This document shows positions 13,698 to 13,720 of a DNA stretch of 13,720 nt, piece after piece; positions within the stretch are counted from its first letter, which is position 1, and the number at the start of each line of letters is the position of its first letter. The notes below the pieces were generated by a model. The model was not told the origin of the DNA, ran no database searches, and saw only the letters and a list, made by a program, of their open reading frames with translations. Source of the stretch: Ignavibacteriales bacterium (GTDB lineage Bacteria > Bacteroidota > Ignavibacteria > UBA10030); NCBI GenBank assembly GCA_016218005.1, contig JACRFF010000111.1:1-13720 (forward strand), read 5' to 3'. Position numbers and translations under genes: made by a program.

Positions 13698-13720
13698 CTA
13701 TTGCCATTCCAAATAAATAA

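Overview
The window looks like chromosomal sequence from a Gram-negative, heterotrophic bacterium of moderate GC content (a little over half by eye). Several proteins carry Sec or lipoprotein signal peptides, and the mature proteins often begin with Gln, a pattern common in the Bacteroidota/Ignavibacteria/Chlorobi (FCB) group. Assignment to that group is an inference from protein style and gene content, not a measurement. No rRNA, tRNA, CRISPR array, transposase or phage gene was seen.

Layout. Positions 3-818 (+) hold the 3' part of a TolB/WD40-like beta-propeller gene that begins before the window. Convergent to it is a minus-strand block of four genes, read from right to left: an M19 dipeptidase lipoprotein (4437-5669), a membrane sensor histidine kinase (2910-4358), an exported M55 D-aminopeptidase (1995-2891) and an exported S58/DmpA-like aminopeptidase (868-1998). 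Gaps are 78 nt, 18 nt and then a 4-nt GTGA overlap, so this is probably one operon. Divergent from it, across a 211-nt intergenic region, is an exported M1 aminopeptidase with a C-terminal HEAT-like region (5881-8331, +). A repeat-rich, gene-free stretch follows (8332-8605). Then come class II (B12-dependent) ribonucleotide reductase nrdJ on the minus strand (8606-11362), a 517-nt regulatory region, and a long-chain acyl-CoA synthetase on the plus strand (11880-13697).

How the genes may work together. M19, M55 and S58 enzymes are the families best known for accepting D-amino-acid-containing peptides. All three here carry export signals, and the adjacent M1 enzyme would complete ordinary aminopeptidase digestion. 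The block therefore looks like an envelope or periplasmic system for degrading L/D-peptides, such as peptidoglycan or environmental peptides, with a membrane sensor in the same transcript. nrdJ and the acyl-CoA synthetase are housekeeping genes, unrelated in function and divergently expressed.

Most notable observations: (1) the operon's histidine kinase has Asn at the phospho-accepting His position and Asp for the third Gly of the G2 box, so it may be a pseudokinase; (2) a 64-bp palindromic repeat sits in frame inside the S58 peptidase gene and adds roughly 25 residues; (3) a run of strong hairpins fills the M1/nrdJ convergent gap; (4) nrdJ has a near-consensus promoter set about 200 nt upstream of its start, implying a long, partly structured leader RNA.
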